NCBI RefSeq assembly: GCF_910596095.1
Contig: NC_056544.1
Span: 3,251,155-3,315,154 of the forward strand
DNA from: Thunnus maccoyii
Taxonomy: Eukaryota > Chordata > Actinopteri > Scombriformes > Scombridae
Length of the DNA stretch: 64,000 bases
Reading direction: 5' to 3'
Made by a program: the position numbers and the translations under genes
In this document: one piece after another, positions 37,522-50,565 of the stretch
Numbering within the stretch: the first letter of the stretch is position 1
How the letters are laid out: every line of letters starts with the position of its first letter
The notes under the pieces: model-generated
What the model saw: only the letters and a program-made list of their open reading frames with translations
Told to the model about the DNA's origin: nothing
Databases searched by the model: none

Positions 37522-40500
37522 CTAGCTGAGAGTGCAGCAGGGTTTATGTTTTTTCCGGATCTTTTTGATACCTGGTCCCATCCGTCTTTCTGTCCACCTG
37601 TCTCCGACTCCTTCCATGCGTCCCATGTTCCCATAGGCTGAACTGCCTGTTGCATAACCATGGACATTCCGCTGGCTGTGGTTTTTCTTCTCTGTCATGC
37701 TGTTGTTGTCAGCATTTTCTTCGTTGTCCTCTATGATGACCAGCTCGGCCTTGAGGGAGCCCTCGAACCCCTGAACCTGCCCACTGTCGTCCTCGGCTGT
37801 CTGGAAACCCATGAAGATAGCTGTGATTGGTTCAGAGGTTTCCATGGTGCTGAGGATGGTGTAAGGGGTGTCATCTCTGTAGAGGGGCGAGGGGACTCTG
37901 TCCGAGTGGGTGGGGTCACTGCACAGAGCAGTGGATTGGTTGTCTGCATTGTGGCTATGTGAGTGATTGGAGGGTGGGCTATAGCAATAAAGTTCTTCTT
38001 CGTCCACACTTACATAATCAGTAAGAGGAATATAATTGGCAGGGGTGTAGCAGAGCTGCGGTTGATATGTGGACACTACTTCATGGTCATGTGATCTGGG
38101 AGGAGGGCAGCCATTGGCTCTGCCTCCATTTAAGCTACTACTGCTTCTGATGATGCTGTTGGTGGCATGGTTATGCTGAGCTTCTTGAATGCTATAACAG
38201 CTTCTTGTCTGGTATGAACTGTAGGGACGATCTTTCTGGGGGCCAGAGTGATATCCCACCTGGTTTCCAAGGCGATGACCGTCCCTCAGATTGGATTGGT
38301 TATTTCTCTCCTCCTGCCGAATATAATGACTTTCCTGGTGACCATAGCGATGCTCATCCAGTGGTTTTCTCTGCCAGTTTTCCCTACAGCTAAAGTCTTT
38401 CTGCACTATGTTGTTTCTGAGTAAGTGGTTACCATAATGTCCTCCCTGGTTTCTAGGGTCAAGACCTTCCCCACGTTCTCTTTCATCTTGGTGGCTGAAA
38501 AAGCAATGTCCCCCCCTTCTGCTGTGATTTTGGTGGTAATTCTGTTGGTTTACTTGGCGATGCTCTGTAGCACTTTTCAGCAACTGTTCCACCTCGTTGG
38601 CTGAGAGCTCAGACACACGGCTCTGGTCATGTGACCCCTCGAAGTAGAAAAAAAGAGGAGTCACTCTTAGAAGAACACAAAGACAAGTCAATACCAAAAG
38701 CAAAATTACTTACAGTAAAAAATATGTTGCTGACATTACCAATAAAACTAAGTCCATTAAAAGTAAAGGTGATACCTGTTGGGAATTTAGAGCATAAACA
38801 CACTTCCTGCCATCGTCATAAACCTTGAGCCCAGTGTGTTGGCTTAGCTCCTCAGGGGGGACCGATGCAGTAGAAAGTACTGTGCTCTCCCCGGTCAACA
38901 GGTTTTTAGTCACATTGATCTCCATGGCAAACAGAGCTGAGACAGAGAAGGAGGACAGATGGCTTCTATGTTAAAGTCAGTGTATGCTGGTCAGATCTCA
39001 TGGTTAAATGAGTCTAGGACACATTTATAATCTAAAGGAAGTTATTGAGTTGCTTTATCTTCTCACAGCTGCTTCTAAAAAACAAATTTACCAACACTAT
39101 ATCACCCAAATTATACAGAAGCTCTCACACCACATCTGTCTCCCCCTACTATCTGATGTCAACCATCACCAGATAATGATAATGGCCATCCCCTCTCTTC
39201 ACTTGAATGCTGACAACATTATGATCACACACAGGTGTGATGAAACAACTACAAAGGTGATAACCAACATTTGGCAAAAGGTACCATGTATAACTTTGTT
39301 CAAATTTGAGGTTAAAAAACAGTTATGTTCAAAGTCTGACAATCCATAGCAAGCACGGACATTCAACAACACACTGCTGGGTTCAGACTCTGGAGGCTAT
39401 ACTTCCTTATCACACCCCCTCATGTATCCCAGTTACTGCTCCACCAAGCTTGGAAATCTGCCAGTGGGACAAAAGAATCACAAGGTGAAGCCCTCCTCAG
39501 GCTGCAGAAGGCTTCACTTACCTTCTCCTAGAAGTAATGTAGGAGTTCCTTAAGGTTTCTTGCTGTAGAAGGCAGTCATAATAAAAAAATCAAATCCTCT
39601 CAATAAGAGGCAAAAATTCCAGCTATGCAGAGGCCAGTCAGGGCCATAAATGTCTTAACCTGTCTTACTTCTCTTACCCTGGACAGCTCCTTCAAAAGAC
39701 AATAAGTGTTCGACATACCTTAATGTAGTTTGTATCTAACCAGCTCCTAACCCCAACCATTCCTCTGATTGGTTAACATAATCAACATGTGCTGGGTTGT
39801 TGGTGTACCAGATATATTTATAATTACTTTTAAATATCCACATTTTCAGTATAATTTACCCCTTGTGGCCCCCAAAAGTTTTTACAAGAGCTGCAACGAT
39901 TAGTCAATTAATCAATTAGTTATTTAATATAATATTAAATTAATCGTCAACTACTTTGATACTTGATTACTAGTTCTGAGCCATTTTTTAAGAAAATCTC
40001 CAAATTATCTGATTATAGCTCCTCAAATGTGAATATTTTCTGGTTTCTTTAGTCCTCTATGACAGTAAACTGAATATCTTTGGGTTGTGGACTGTTGGTC
40101 AGGACAAAACATGACATTTGAGGATGTCAGCTTGGGCTTTGGGAAACATAAATCAACCTTTTTCCCCTTTTATTGACATATTTTTTTTGACCAACTAGTC
40201 GATTAATCAAGAAAATAGACAGATTAATCGAAAATGAATATAATCTTCAGTTGCAGCCGTAGTTTGTACATTGGTTTACTCCTTTACAGAGAGTGGCAGA
40301 TGTAGTCATTATGGTTTCACAACAGTTACAAGATTACAGAACAGTTCGCTATGGTTCTTAACACTCATACTGTATGTTTGCCAAAACATAGCTGAATACA
40401 CAGCCTCTATATGATGCTACTACTGTATGGTTAGTTTACATTTGTCGAGCAAGTCTACTAAGGTAAACTGGGCCTGTTGTAACTGAATCTAAACTGACTA

Positions 40501-41116
40501 CAGCTGCTGTCCTCCACAATAGAGCAAGCTAGTAAATCAAGCAGTAAATCTAAATGCACCTTAAGCACAACTCATACTGTACACAGCAAAAATCAATGTC
40601 CTTTTAATGATTTTATTGGTTTCATAAATGCATGGATGTGTGATGATCTCACTCTTTCTTGGTGTGTTTGGTTCAGTGTGTTCCTTGGCTGGTGGAGACA
40701 GGGGCTTTTGGATATCAGGTACCACTATGGTGACTTGTGATGGCTCTGTGGGAGAGAAAACAAACAAAAAACACACTTAACATAGACTGATCTATGGGAG
40801 GGGTTTAAAACATCCAAATATTATGGTCATGACTTACTGGAAATAAAGCTGTCCTGGGCCTCCTGGAAGACAAATACAAATCAGTGAGACCAACATAATG
40901 AAACACACTAATAAATACAGTTGCCTTTTATGTGTGAGTGTGTGTTGACCTTAATAATTTCCTCTGGACTTTTCTCCACAGCCTTCAGTCTGTTCAGGAT
41001 GAAGCTCTCATTGGTAGATATCATAGACTCCTGCCTCTCCAGAGACTCAATCTCCATTTCTATTCTAATGGGTCAGAGGACGAATGCAGGTCAGCAACAG
41101 GTCCAGTAGGTCATAC

Positions 41117-41167
<51 letters not shown>

Positions 41168-41834
41168 ATACCTGTGAATGTTCAGCTGCAGTGCTCTGGT
41201 CTGCTGCTGGTCGGACAGAAGACTAGTTGAGTCCTGTAGCAGCCACTGCTCTCTCAGAGACTTTTTCTGTTGATTTCAAAGGACACAACCCAGACTTCAG
41301 TGATGTGGATTAAGAGCTGTAAGCTGTCAGCAGGTGTATTGTCCTCTGTTTTCTGTTCTGAGCTGATCAGTGTGGACATAGAGTTCATGGTGACTGCAGT
41401 CACTCTAAAGCTGACAGGAGGATAATATTATGAACATTTGTGGACGGATGGACAAACAGATGGACAGAGTGATTACTAAAGAGCTCCTGTAATTCATGCA
41501 AGACTCTAATTAGAGATAATACCATCCATCCCAAAGATTTACCATATACCTCATCTGTTATTGCTAACATGTTACAGATTTATTTGGTGCAATGAACCTT
41601 TAGATGCTGTAGTTTGAGTTTCTCTTGGTCCAGTTCCTGTTTCTTCTGTCTAATGTCTTCTTGAATACGATGCTTCTCCTGACATATCAAAGACAAACAG
41701 TTACATGAGTGAATCTACAAAATAGTGATAATAGATTTCAATAAAATGAAGATTAAAAGACATAAGATCAGAGGAGAATGAAACTTTACAGTGATGGCAT
41801 GGAGCCTCTCTTTCAGCAGGCCCGACTCCTCCAT
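37522..41834 (-). CDS. palmd: Palmdelphin
   Basis: Coding exons in transcript order: 41834-41790 (ATG 41834), 41678-41598, 41266-41172, 41064-40950, 40862-40838 (25 nt), 40745-40653, 38936-38776 and 38637-37522 (stop TAG). All junction phases agree; product 576 aa against about 551 in human. N terminus MEESGLLKERLHAIT, then the paralemmin coiled coil (to about residue 112, with KKSLREQWLL). A family block LFAMEINVTKNLLTGEST (about 153-170) is followed by KVYDDGRKCVYAL. A near-C-terminal block has EPITAIFMGFQ and LKAELVIIEDNEE (about 474-512). The protein ends in a basic stretch and CCTLS, a CaaX-type box with an extra cysteine. Paralemmins are membrane- and actin-linked proteins that shape cell membranes. 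PALMD rather than PALM or PALM2 is supported by the N terminus, by EEIIK in the coiled coil, and by frrs1 and plppr5 as neighbours. The middle of the last exon (H/N/R-rich) is poorly conserved. Confidence 0.95.
39888..40262. mobile_element. MITE with AGCTGCAACGATTA / AGTTGCAGC ends, copy 1
   Basis: Begins agctgcaacgattagtcaat and ends cagttgcagc, with an inner gtgaatattttctggtttct and ctttgggttgtgg. The same order is found at 57870-58222. Ends are inverted repeats. It lies in the palmd intron 40652-38937. Confidence 0.75.
41118..41163. repeat. (GT)n, i.e. (CA)n just inside a palmd 5' splice site
   Basis: On the minus strand the palmd intron 41171-41065 begins GTATACATACACAC and continues as a pure CA run of about 45 bases. 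Confidence 0.93.
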
Positions 41835-43255
41835 ACTGCTTCAGGACATACGAGAGAGGGACAGAGAGAAGAGAAAGGCATGGGGAAAAAGAGAGTGATA
41901 TTTTTTTCCACAGGTGACTTATAGTACCATCAATGCAGCATACTGGATTGAACCACCACATTAACCAAACACAGTGGAACCCCCAGCCAGACTACTGTCA
42001 CAATAATGACACATGTACAACACAAAACTTTAAAAAAAATGGATTCAAGTTGACAGCTGAAAAAAAACAGTTGATATGACCAGTAAGAGGAGCACAAAAG
42101 TTAAGTTAAATTAAGTAAATCATACATAAATTCAAAGCATTGCAATGACAACCACAAAACAATATCCCCCTGAGATACATTATTATCAGAGGAACCTGGC
42201 CAAGAGCCGTAACATCAGTGGTAAGTCCCATACACAAGTATTCAACACTATTTCTGTGCGTAATTACTCCAGAGAGAAAAATCTGAATGGGATTTAGCTC
42301 TAAATGTAGCTGACTCTTGTGTTTACATATTCATGGATCTTTTGTTTTAAAGTCCACCAGCTGAGGAACCACTCCGCTTCAGAGACATGCACATATGTGC
42401 AGAGGTGACACAGTTCCAACTCATTAAAATAAAAAATGAGTTAAGATATCTGTGCATGTACAGTATATTATGCTATTCTAAAGAGGTTCTCTACATATCA
42501 TAACGATATACAGTAGGGTCCAAACGTCTGAGACCAATTTCACTTGAATGGGAACGTGTTCTCAGTAATGTATGTTATACTATATATATATTGGGAGGCT
42601 TACATATAGTGAAGCACATATAGTGTTGCAAACTAGCTTAGGCTATACATGCTTTGGTATGTGGTATTGGGCCATGCTACAGTACTGTATGTACTGTACT
42701 CTATGAAAGTAAATAAGTAAAAATTATTGATTGCTCTGATACGGTATATGCATGATACCTACCCTAACATGCATTATTTCAGTAGTATTCCAGTTCAGCA
42801 ATTAATCACAGTGTTAATAAAACTTTTAACATTGGCACCAAGAGTCACAGTTACAGGCAACTCTACTGCTGGAAACCAAACACCTCTTCGATAATTGGCA
42901 GGAAATTAACCTGTAACCTGTATCTACTGTATAACATTATTGGCTAAAATGACCATTAAATCAGAAAAACTAGTGAATTATGTCATGCATCCCTATGTAT
43001 TATGAGTTTCAGAATCCCATGAATATTACTTATATATTATTTTTAAAGAAAAACATAAGTTGGTCAGACACAAACAACTTCATGGCTTTGTTATTCTTCA
43101 TCTTTCTTCAGCCTTGAGGTTCATGTTATTGTTACTTGCTACTAACTGTTGTTACCACAGCCTCAGTAGTTTGTCCTCATTTAGTTTGTCCTGTTAGACA
43201 ACTGTCTGACAGCACCCACTGATTTACAAGACTCTCCTTAAACTACAGCTGCTCT

Positions 43256-43256
43256 G

Positions 43257-43322
<66 letters not shown>
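43256..43322. repeat. (GT)n microsatellite
   Basis: GT run of about 66 bases with one GC, in the large palmd 5' intron. Confidence 0.93.
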
Positions 43323-43325
<3 letters not shown>

Positions 43326-43992
43326 CATCTCTCCCAGACTGGCTGTCTGCCACACAGAGTCACAACCAGCAACCTTATATCTTGTTTTAGCCTCAATCTT
43401 TCTACTGACATGTTAATTGATCATATATCTACTTTAACCAGGATTTATGTATGTAGTCATCACTCACTTTTGATCATTGTATTTTTATGTTTACTATTTA
43501 AAATGAATGTACAGAGCTAAATGTCTAAAGTAGTGACAGCTGCTGCATCCATAAGATGTAGTAGATGTGTTACTTCCTATTCAGAAATACGCCACTCTGC
43601 TTTTTATGAACCGTGGGGTCAAATCTTTTATTTATATCCAGTGGGTCAGTGGGCTGTGTGTTGGGGGAGTGTTAATATCCTGCTGGCCCAGCTGTCTACA
43701 GTGAACACCATGTAATTGCCTTGTTGTGGGTTTTTACAGTCTCTGGTTTGAGCGTAGCTTTTTTCAATTGTGAGATATGCAAATTTAGTTCAATCAAGTG
43801 CATGATGATATTTTAAGGATTGAATGAGCTTGCCTTAAATCTTTAGATCCCACTGTCATTCCAAATTATATTACTAAGGCTAGATATTTAACTAATACTA
43901 TAGCCACAAGATTTAAAAAAAACTGTCAGGTTCTGAAAATTGGTCAGACCCTCAGTCTTTTGATCAGATATTACTTGAGTAAAATCCTAATT

Positions 43993-44931
43993 TTAAAGGT
44001 GTACTCCACCAATTTTGTACAGGAATATCAGTTTACTCATCATGGGGATTACTAATCAGCCTGTGAAAACATTAATCCCTGGTAATGGCATCAGGGTGAT
44101 CTCAACTTGGACTTCAGATTTTTTACAGAAAGTTTGTGTTACAAACAAGGGGTTCTACTTTACCAGGCATGCAGAATCTAATGAAACACACTATTGAGTT
44201 GAGTTAGTAGTTATTGAGTAAAAGTCAGGATATCTCCCTCTCTGCTGCATCACTTTCTTCAACTCTGTCTCCTAGATTTTACCTTTATATACTAACATGA
44301 CACAAAGAAGAAACATTGTTAATGAATGTATCTGCCAAATCAAGGTATGTTGATACTTAACATGTCTGCAAAACGTTCACTGACAACATATTTCATTTGT
44401 TTTCCCTACTGGATCCCCTCTTATGACACAATACCTCCTTATAGCAACTAAAGCCTTATTAATACTTTTTATGGCTCTGTTTAGGCACTTACAGGACTTG
44501 GGTAGGGAGAACTGGGGCGCCCCCTTGGTTTATGGATGAAGATGCCTACCATGAACCACAGTGTTGCAGGTACAAGTTCAACCAGGGACTTTTGTTGCAT
44601 GTCAAAGTAACTGTCTTAATAGATGAGACCAGAGGTGTTTAGTTTATTAACATTTAATCAAGCTTGTGCCTAAACATAAGTGCGATGAACCCTGGTCTCC
44701 AGTGTCAAAGTCCTGCACTTTGTATACCCACCATAAACACAGACAAGTGGTCTAACACTTGAAAGCCACTAAACATTATCCCGGCAGCAATTATGTTTCC
44801 TTTCAAAACTTAATTGAGAAAAACAGTTGTATGGTTTATTTGTATAGAAACATAATTTCTAGGAGACACAGTTGCTTCTCCAACTTTCTATTATAAAGTG
44901 CAAAACTAAATCAGTGGATTAGCCCTTTAAT
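43993..44931. mobile_element. Terminal-inverted-repeat element in a palmd intron
   Basis: Left end TTAAAGGTGTACTCCACCAATTT; right end reads AAATCAGTGGATTAGCCCTTTAA, its imperfect inverse. About 940 bases and no coding frame, so a non-autonomous DNA transposon remnant is likely. Confidence 0.55.
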
Positions 44932-47694
44932 TTTGCATTTGATTTAGACACCTGGGCTGGGCTGTAAACCATCATAATGACAGTTTGTTATATGCTACAT
45001 GCTGCTACACATATAACCTGATAACTACCTAATGTCTGTCTTTTTATATAACATTGTATACAACTTCCATTGTTCTCTGACATAAGAGAATACAATACCA
45101 TCAGTGAGTGTGTTTACATGCGTATTAGTATCCTGGTTTTGGAGGGGTTTTTTGGCGTTTTTGGAGCATCCCATTTACGTGTAGCACGTTTAAACATCTT
45201 ATTCTGGTAAACGTCACACCGCAAATATGATCAAAACCAAGATACTAATGAGCATGTACATACTGCACTCTATAACTCATCATCATGCATCCCCTTCACC
45301 CATCATTCCTTCCACCACACAAAAACACAAAACAATATTAAATACTAACAGTAGTCACGTAAGTTATATTGACTTAACTGAACTAATATTTATCGGCAAC
45401 CTTTGTGCTTCTTCATATGTTTTCATTTCCCCTTCAGGTGAGTTCTCACTGTCAACACATTCATCCAGCACATTCACTTGTTAACTACACTCCTATTGGT
45501 CCACTGCAAAGTATCCTGTCTAATGCACAAATCTTTCTAACAAGTCTTTTAAAATAACATTTGAATCTGAATTCCTCCTGCAGAGTCAGCTGTATATAGG
45601 CATCCTCGGACAGGAAGGCTGTGTGATTAATATAGATATGGGTCAGGCGTGTTCATAGCGGGGACATGTTTACATGTATAAAGGGGTCAAGGGGGTGGAG
45701 GGTATTCTTAGAAGGAAACAGAAACATTTACTGCTTCTATTTCCAGGTTACCATTTGCCAAAGTCTGAGTGAAAACCCAGGTGGCTGATGAAAGGCATGT
45801 ATACTTTTCTAATGTCATTGATTTGATCAGATTTTGCATCAAAGTGGAGCTATCCAGGTATTTTACCAATGTCTTCCTAAGTCCCTTCGCTGTAAGGTGA
45901 GCAGTGTAGCTAAACAAACAGTATCCTAACATGTTGTTGACCCACTGCCTCAGGTCAGCCGGGAGAAAAAGGGTCTTGGATTAATTTTGCTCTAAGTCAT
46001 CTTAACAAACCAGTTGGTCCACAGTGAAGGAAAGGGATTACATATTATTCTGCCCTAACTCCTTCAAACAAGGCATCCAGCCTGTCAGCCTGAAGTGGGG
46101 GCTTAATCTAACCCGCCTCCAGTCACATAGACTGTCAGTCAAATGGTTCTCTATTCATCTAATCTGTGTCAAATCAACTCCTGACTGAAAAGAAACATAT
46201 TTGCCAACCAGGTAATCAATCAGAGGAAATGACCAAAATAAAAGTAGAGCCTCTATCAGCCTGTCAATCAGTCAGTCAGTCTGGTAACCAGTCAGTAAAG
46301 TAGCAGGTAAACTAAGCTGATCAGCTCATGAGGATGGTAATCTGTGTAAACCATCTGCTTGCCAGCTATGGACAGTCAGAAAGACCATGTGGGCTAATCA
46401 GTACGACTGCCATGTGCTCAGTACCAGACTATCTGCATTACTTTTCCATATGGTACAAAAAGTGTTCACTTTATGTCATTGGCATCATGTTATCATTTTA
46501 CTTCATTTGGTAACATGTTACACAGGAAACATATATTCAGAATCATCTTATCTGTCTGTTTTATTTTACTGGGGATTCCAGACTGAACTCGTCCTCTGTG
46601 TAAAGAAATATCTTCCACAGCAGAGAGTGGGAGTGGTGGGATGGAGATGTTGAATGTAATAATGAGCCAAATCAAGAGTTTGAATTAAAGTAAGGAAAGG
46701 AAGAAAACTTATATGTGTGGCATTTTGTTGTTGTCAAGAGTTGTCAACTTTTCAGAAATCTACTTCAGGCTTGCTAATAATACAACCAAAAGCTTAAGGA
46801 GATTTTTTTCAATCTATATGAGAACATGGGATCCTTCAATTTATCTGGCAACATAAAAATCATCAAATTTGAGGATAATGTTTTTCACTTGACAGCGGTG
46901 TGTGCAGCGACTACACACCAGTGTCAAGTCAAGCTAATGAAGTCAGCAAGCTTTGCAAAGAAATATTTGCATGTTTGTATTGGCTGATAATCATGTAAAG
47001 TTTTGAAAGTCAGAATTGCTTTAGCTCAGACCCTCGCTCATGAACTATAGTACCCTAATCCTGAAGAATACTGGCTACTGCAAAAGTATCTGTAATATAT
47101 GTTATATATGTCACATGGTGTGATCAAGTCACGTCAGTCATTACTGAGAATCAACTGGGCTTGTGTGAAGTAAATTTACAAGTATCTCACAATAAGAATT
47201 GAAATGAAAAGAAAACTAAGTTAAAAGTTTTGAAGTCGGTGTCACTACCTTGTTGGAGGTCCAGCCCCTTCTGAGACCAGCAGCAGTTACTGTGGGAGAA
47301 ACTGAAGCTTAAATAGAATTAAGGAATTATCTCCGCCTCTCTCCTCTTGTCTGTCTGTCCGGCGTGTGGGCTCAATGGTCAGTTGGTGCCCTTCATCACA
47401 CTGAGCCTGTCAATTTACAACATTTTTATTGTTTTAAACCCAACATATCTGTATACGTAACTCTATAGGTTCTAATAGGTCTAATAGGTACAATGGACTT
47501 ACATTGTCTCTAAAAACTGCTGTTAAACTGTTTTTGATGAGTTAATACACTATTAGAAATATGAAACAATGTTGCTACATGTTGGAAAACTAAACTATAA
47601 CATATTACAGCCTGTGTGTACAGAGACTGAGAACAGTTTTAAATACTCCAACTAGCCTGCAGACAAAAAGGGAAACAGAGAGATGTTCAGTTTG

Positions 47695-47860
47695 CTTACC
47701 TGGAAGTCCACTGCGCTCTCGTGCCGGACTGTTGCACCTCTGCAGTCTGTCCCGCGGGAAGCGCGAGACCACGCGGCTGCAGGTGGAGGTGGGCGGGGCT
47801 CTGTGTGTGTCGTATTACAGCTGATTGACAGTTGGCTGTTCTTGCTCCTGTCAGCCAATA
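47695..47860 (-). promoter_or_regulatory. palmd: palmd promoter, GC-rich
   Basis: Sharp rise in CpG content (gcgggaagcgcgagaccacg near 47753-47772) with an Sp1-type GGGCGGGGC at 47791-47799 and a CCAAT box (AGCCAATAG) near 47853. It lies directly upstream of the first untranslated palmd exon. No TATA box was seen. Confidence 0.55.
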
Positions 47861-49415
47861 GTAATAAGGTCACAAAAAGCCATTAATTGATACTTAACTG
47901 ACTGGTTTATGAATGTGCAAGGTTTTACTTGTCATTAGTATCAGCCTGATTTATCATGCGTTTAATATGATTAGATTCAGATGATATTCTTGCTGTAGCT
48001 CTATAATTGTGTGTGTGTAGTTAATTTGTAACAATTTGTACATCATGGGTTTCAAAGACTCAAAATGTATTTTCAGAGGCAAAAATGATATAGATATGAG
48101 AATGTCAGTTAAGAAAAAAAAGATATCCTGTTACCTAATGTGTTATGTAACGTTCATTTATAAAAGAAAACCAAAATTTCACAACTGCATGTTTGAAATT
48201 AGCGGTAATGAAATTTGCTCATAATGAGTCGAAATGTGTTTATTCCTCTGAATAAGCTGGAGTATTTTTGAACAAATGAAATATTGGAACAAAATTTTCT
48301 GTAGTTTACTATAATTAGTTGATGAAAAATGTTTTATAAAATAATTTTAGGACATTGGACTGCTGAATAATTTCATCTCATAGGATTAAGTAAGTAGTTG
48401 TTGAATTGATGTTGTAATAATTGTGGCTGAGATAATATTCATCTTTTCATACACATGCCCAATAGTGAGTCTTATTCAAACTTGACATTTCAGTAATCCC
48501 TTACAGTATCTATTGCCACTGCTTATTGTATCATCCAGCTGTAGTAAAGTCAGTGTGCAGCAGATGGAAGTGTTGTATCATGTAATGGACAAACCTTGTC
48601 TGCTCCACATGTTGGCTGTCACTGTCTAGCTGCAGTGCTGAAGGTACCTGGACAAATCTTCATCCAGAAGTGTTCTACAAGGTTTTTTTTCATTAACTTA
48701 TGTTTTTATTATAAATTAAATAATCCAGTAGGCTTTACAGAGGTAAATAGTAGACAAAACAGGGTTTAATGTGGGGTTCTTTGGGCTTTACATGGAACCA
48801 AAATTAGAATCAAGTGAACACAATACAATATAATTAAAGTGTAAGTCAGATGTGATTCTTTGCCCAACGGACCATTTTACAGTACAGCTATAAGCGAAGA
48901 GTATAGAGCTGTGAAGTCACTGCCCTCCCAGTCACCAGTAAAAACTGTGAATTGTTATCAGACAGACAGGATGAAAGAAAGAGGTTTTTTTTCACTTTCT
49001 TTCACTTGTTTTTCAAATCCACAGAGAGCACAGAAACTGACAAACTTCATCAACAGAAGACGCAAACAAGACAGACAGAACAGAAATAAAGTATTTGATA
49101 TGTTTACCAGTTGAGTAAATCACTGAAACACCTTAAACACCTCATACTCATCTATATATCATTGTTTTTGTGTGGGCCCCTGAGGGCTAGTGACCACTCT
49201 CTGGAATCTAATGAGGTTATAAACAAAGAAATCACACACAAATATGAGCATAAATTGGTTATGCAAACTTGAATCCAGGTACTACTACACTGTGATACTA
49301 AATACCCCGCATCACAAAAACAAGACAAATATGTGTAAATATATACAGTATATAATTCTTTTTTTTTTTTTTACAGAATGAAACAAGTACAAATTTCCCC
49401 TTTTAATAACCATAT
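47861..49415. other. Intergenic, no gene recognised
   Basis: AT-rich DNA between the palmd promoter and the likely 3' end of plppr5. Only short frames without family resemblance were found. Confidence 0.55.
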
Positions 49416-50565
49416 AATTTATTAGAATGGCAGGGTGAGAAGCAAATGGCACAGGGGACAAAACACATAATCTCATTGCTGGCCTGTGAGTTTGAAGTAA
49501 TACACAACAATGTTATTTCAAACATGACACATATTCTATTGCAGTCAATGTGACCTGAACAGGAAAACACATCAAACACATCAGAAGTAATATCTTTGGT
49601 AATGACTTTGGGTATTTTTCCTGCAAAAACTGTTGTAAGAGGTATTTTCATTATTGGACAAACTAAACAAAAAAAAAAAGATGTGAATAAATTACTAGAT
49701 CATGTAACCAAAACAACAAAATTGGTAATTGTGCAACCAAACTATAATCTTTAGAAGACAACAAGGATGTCATGCATTGACATTTTTTTCATAACCTGAA
49801 GTTGTAACAAAGGATGTCCCTGAATATTGTTGCTGAAGAAGACTCTATCTTGAATGTTCGCTAATTTAAGGAAACTACCACCAACCACAATTATATGGAA
49901 AATGAATCTCTTCACATAAAATGTTACACAGACACATAAAATTTCAAACAGTTTTCTCTTTAAAGACATGTTACCGTCTAGATTGATGCTATACTCTATG
50001 ATGTATACTATGAATTCATGTTGCACAACTTTACTGTATGTAAAAATAGACATGAAGATATTGTTTAAAGGTGTATCAGCATTAGCAGAACATCATTAAT
50101 CTATCATATACTTTGGTATAATTAAACAAATGAGACTGATGCAGCTTATATCTGACACCAGTGGTATTGCCAAAATCAAAACCACATTTGCAATAAACTA
50201 TTTTGCCTCCTGCTTTTCTCAGAGTTTTCACTCTGAGAGAACAGCAGCCTCTTCTGGTTTGGTGCCATATATCAGGTATCAGGCCAAACCAAACATGGCT
50301 TTATAGAATGTAAAAGCAGCTGTGGAGGCCGCTTGTTTACGCTAATTATATCAACCAGTAAAAATTAAAGTGTTAATAATTCTTTTTCAAATGTTGCAAA
50401 AATAGCATAAAAAGAAAGTTGCTAAAATCTCAAAATATGTTTTTATGTTCTAAAAATGAGAAAGGTTTGAAATTTTAAGTCATAAAAGAGGTGACATCTT
50501 GAGAGAGCACACACAGTTCATGCAAAATCCATTTCCTCTGAATCATGAGGACGGGGGGGTCATAG
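49416..50565 (-). other. plppr5: Probable plppr5 3' UTR
   Basis: Sequence downstream of the plppr5 stop. TTTATT at 49418-49423 gives AATAAA on the minus strand, which would make a 3' UTR of about 1.15 kb. No coding exon is seen. The extent is inferred. Confidence 0.35.

Larger units (their letters stand above)
41835..47760 (-). other. palmd: palmd 5' UTR exons and first introns
   Basis: A 5' UTR exon ends at a GTAAGC donor (minus strand) at about 47700, running from roughly 47760. A second untranslated exon fits 47289-47249, with acceptor TCTCCCACAG and donor GTAGTG. The 5.4-kb intron from 47248 to 41836 contains a (GT)n at 43256-43322 and an inverted-repeat element at 43993-44931, and no coding exon was seen. 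Exon assignments rest on splice signals alone. Confidence 0.55.

Noticed and set aside
40561-40652. Extension of palmd exon 40653-40745 through an open frame to 40561
   Set aside because: Using the GTGAGA donor at 40652 gives the right phase and joins to the conserved LFAMEINV block. The extension leads to a stop.
44015-44197. 60-residue plus-strand frame in the palmd 5' intron
   Set aside because: It lies inside the inverted-repeat element 43993-44931 and shows no protein-family resemblance.
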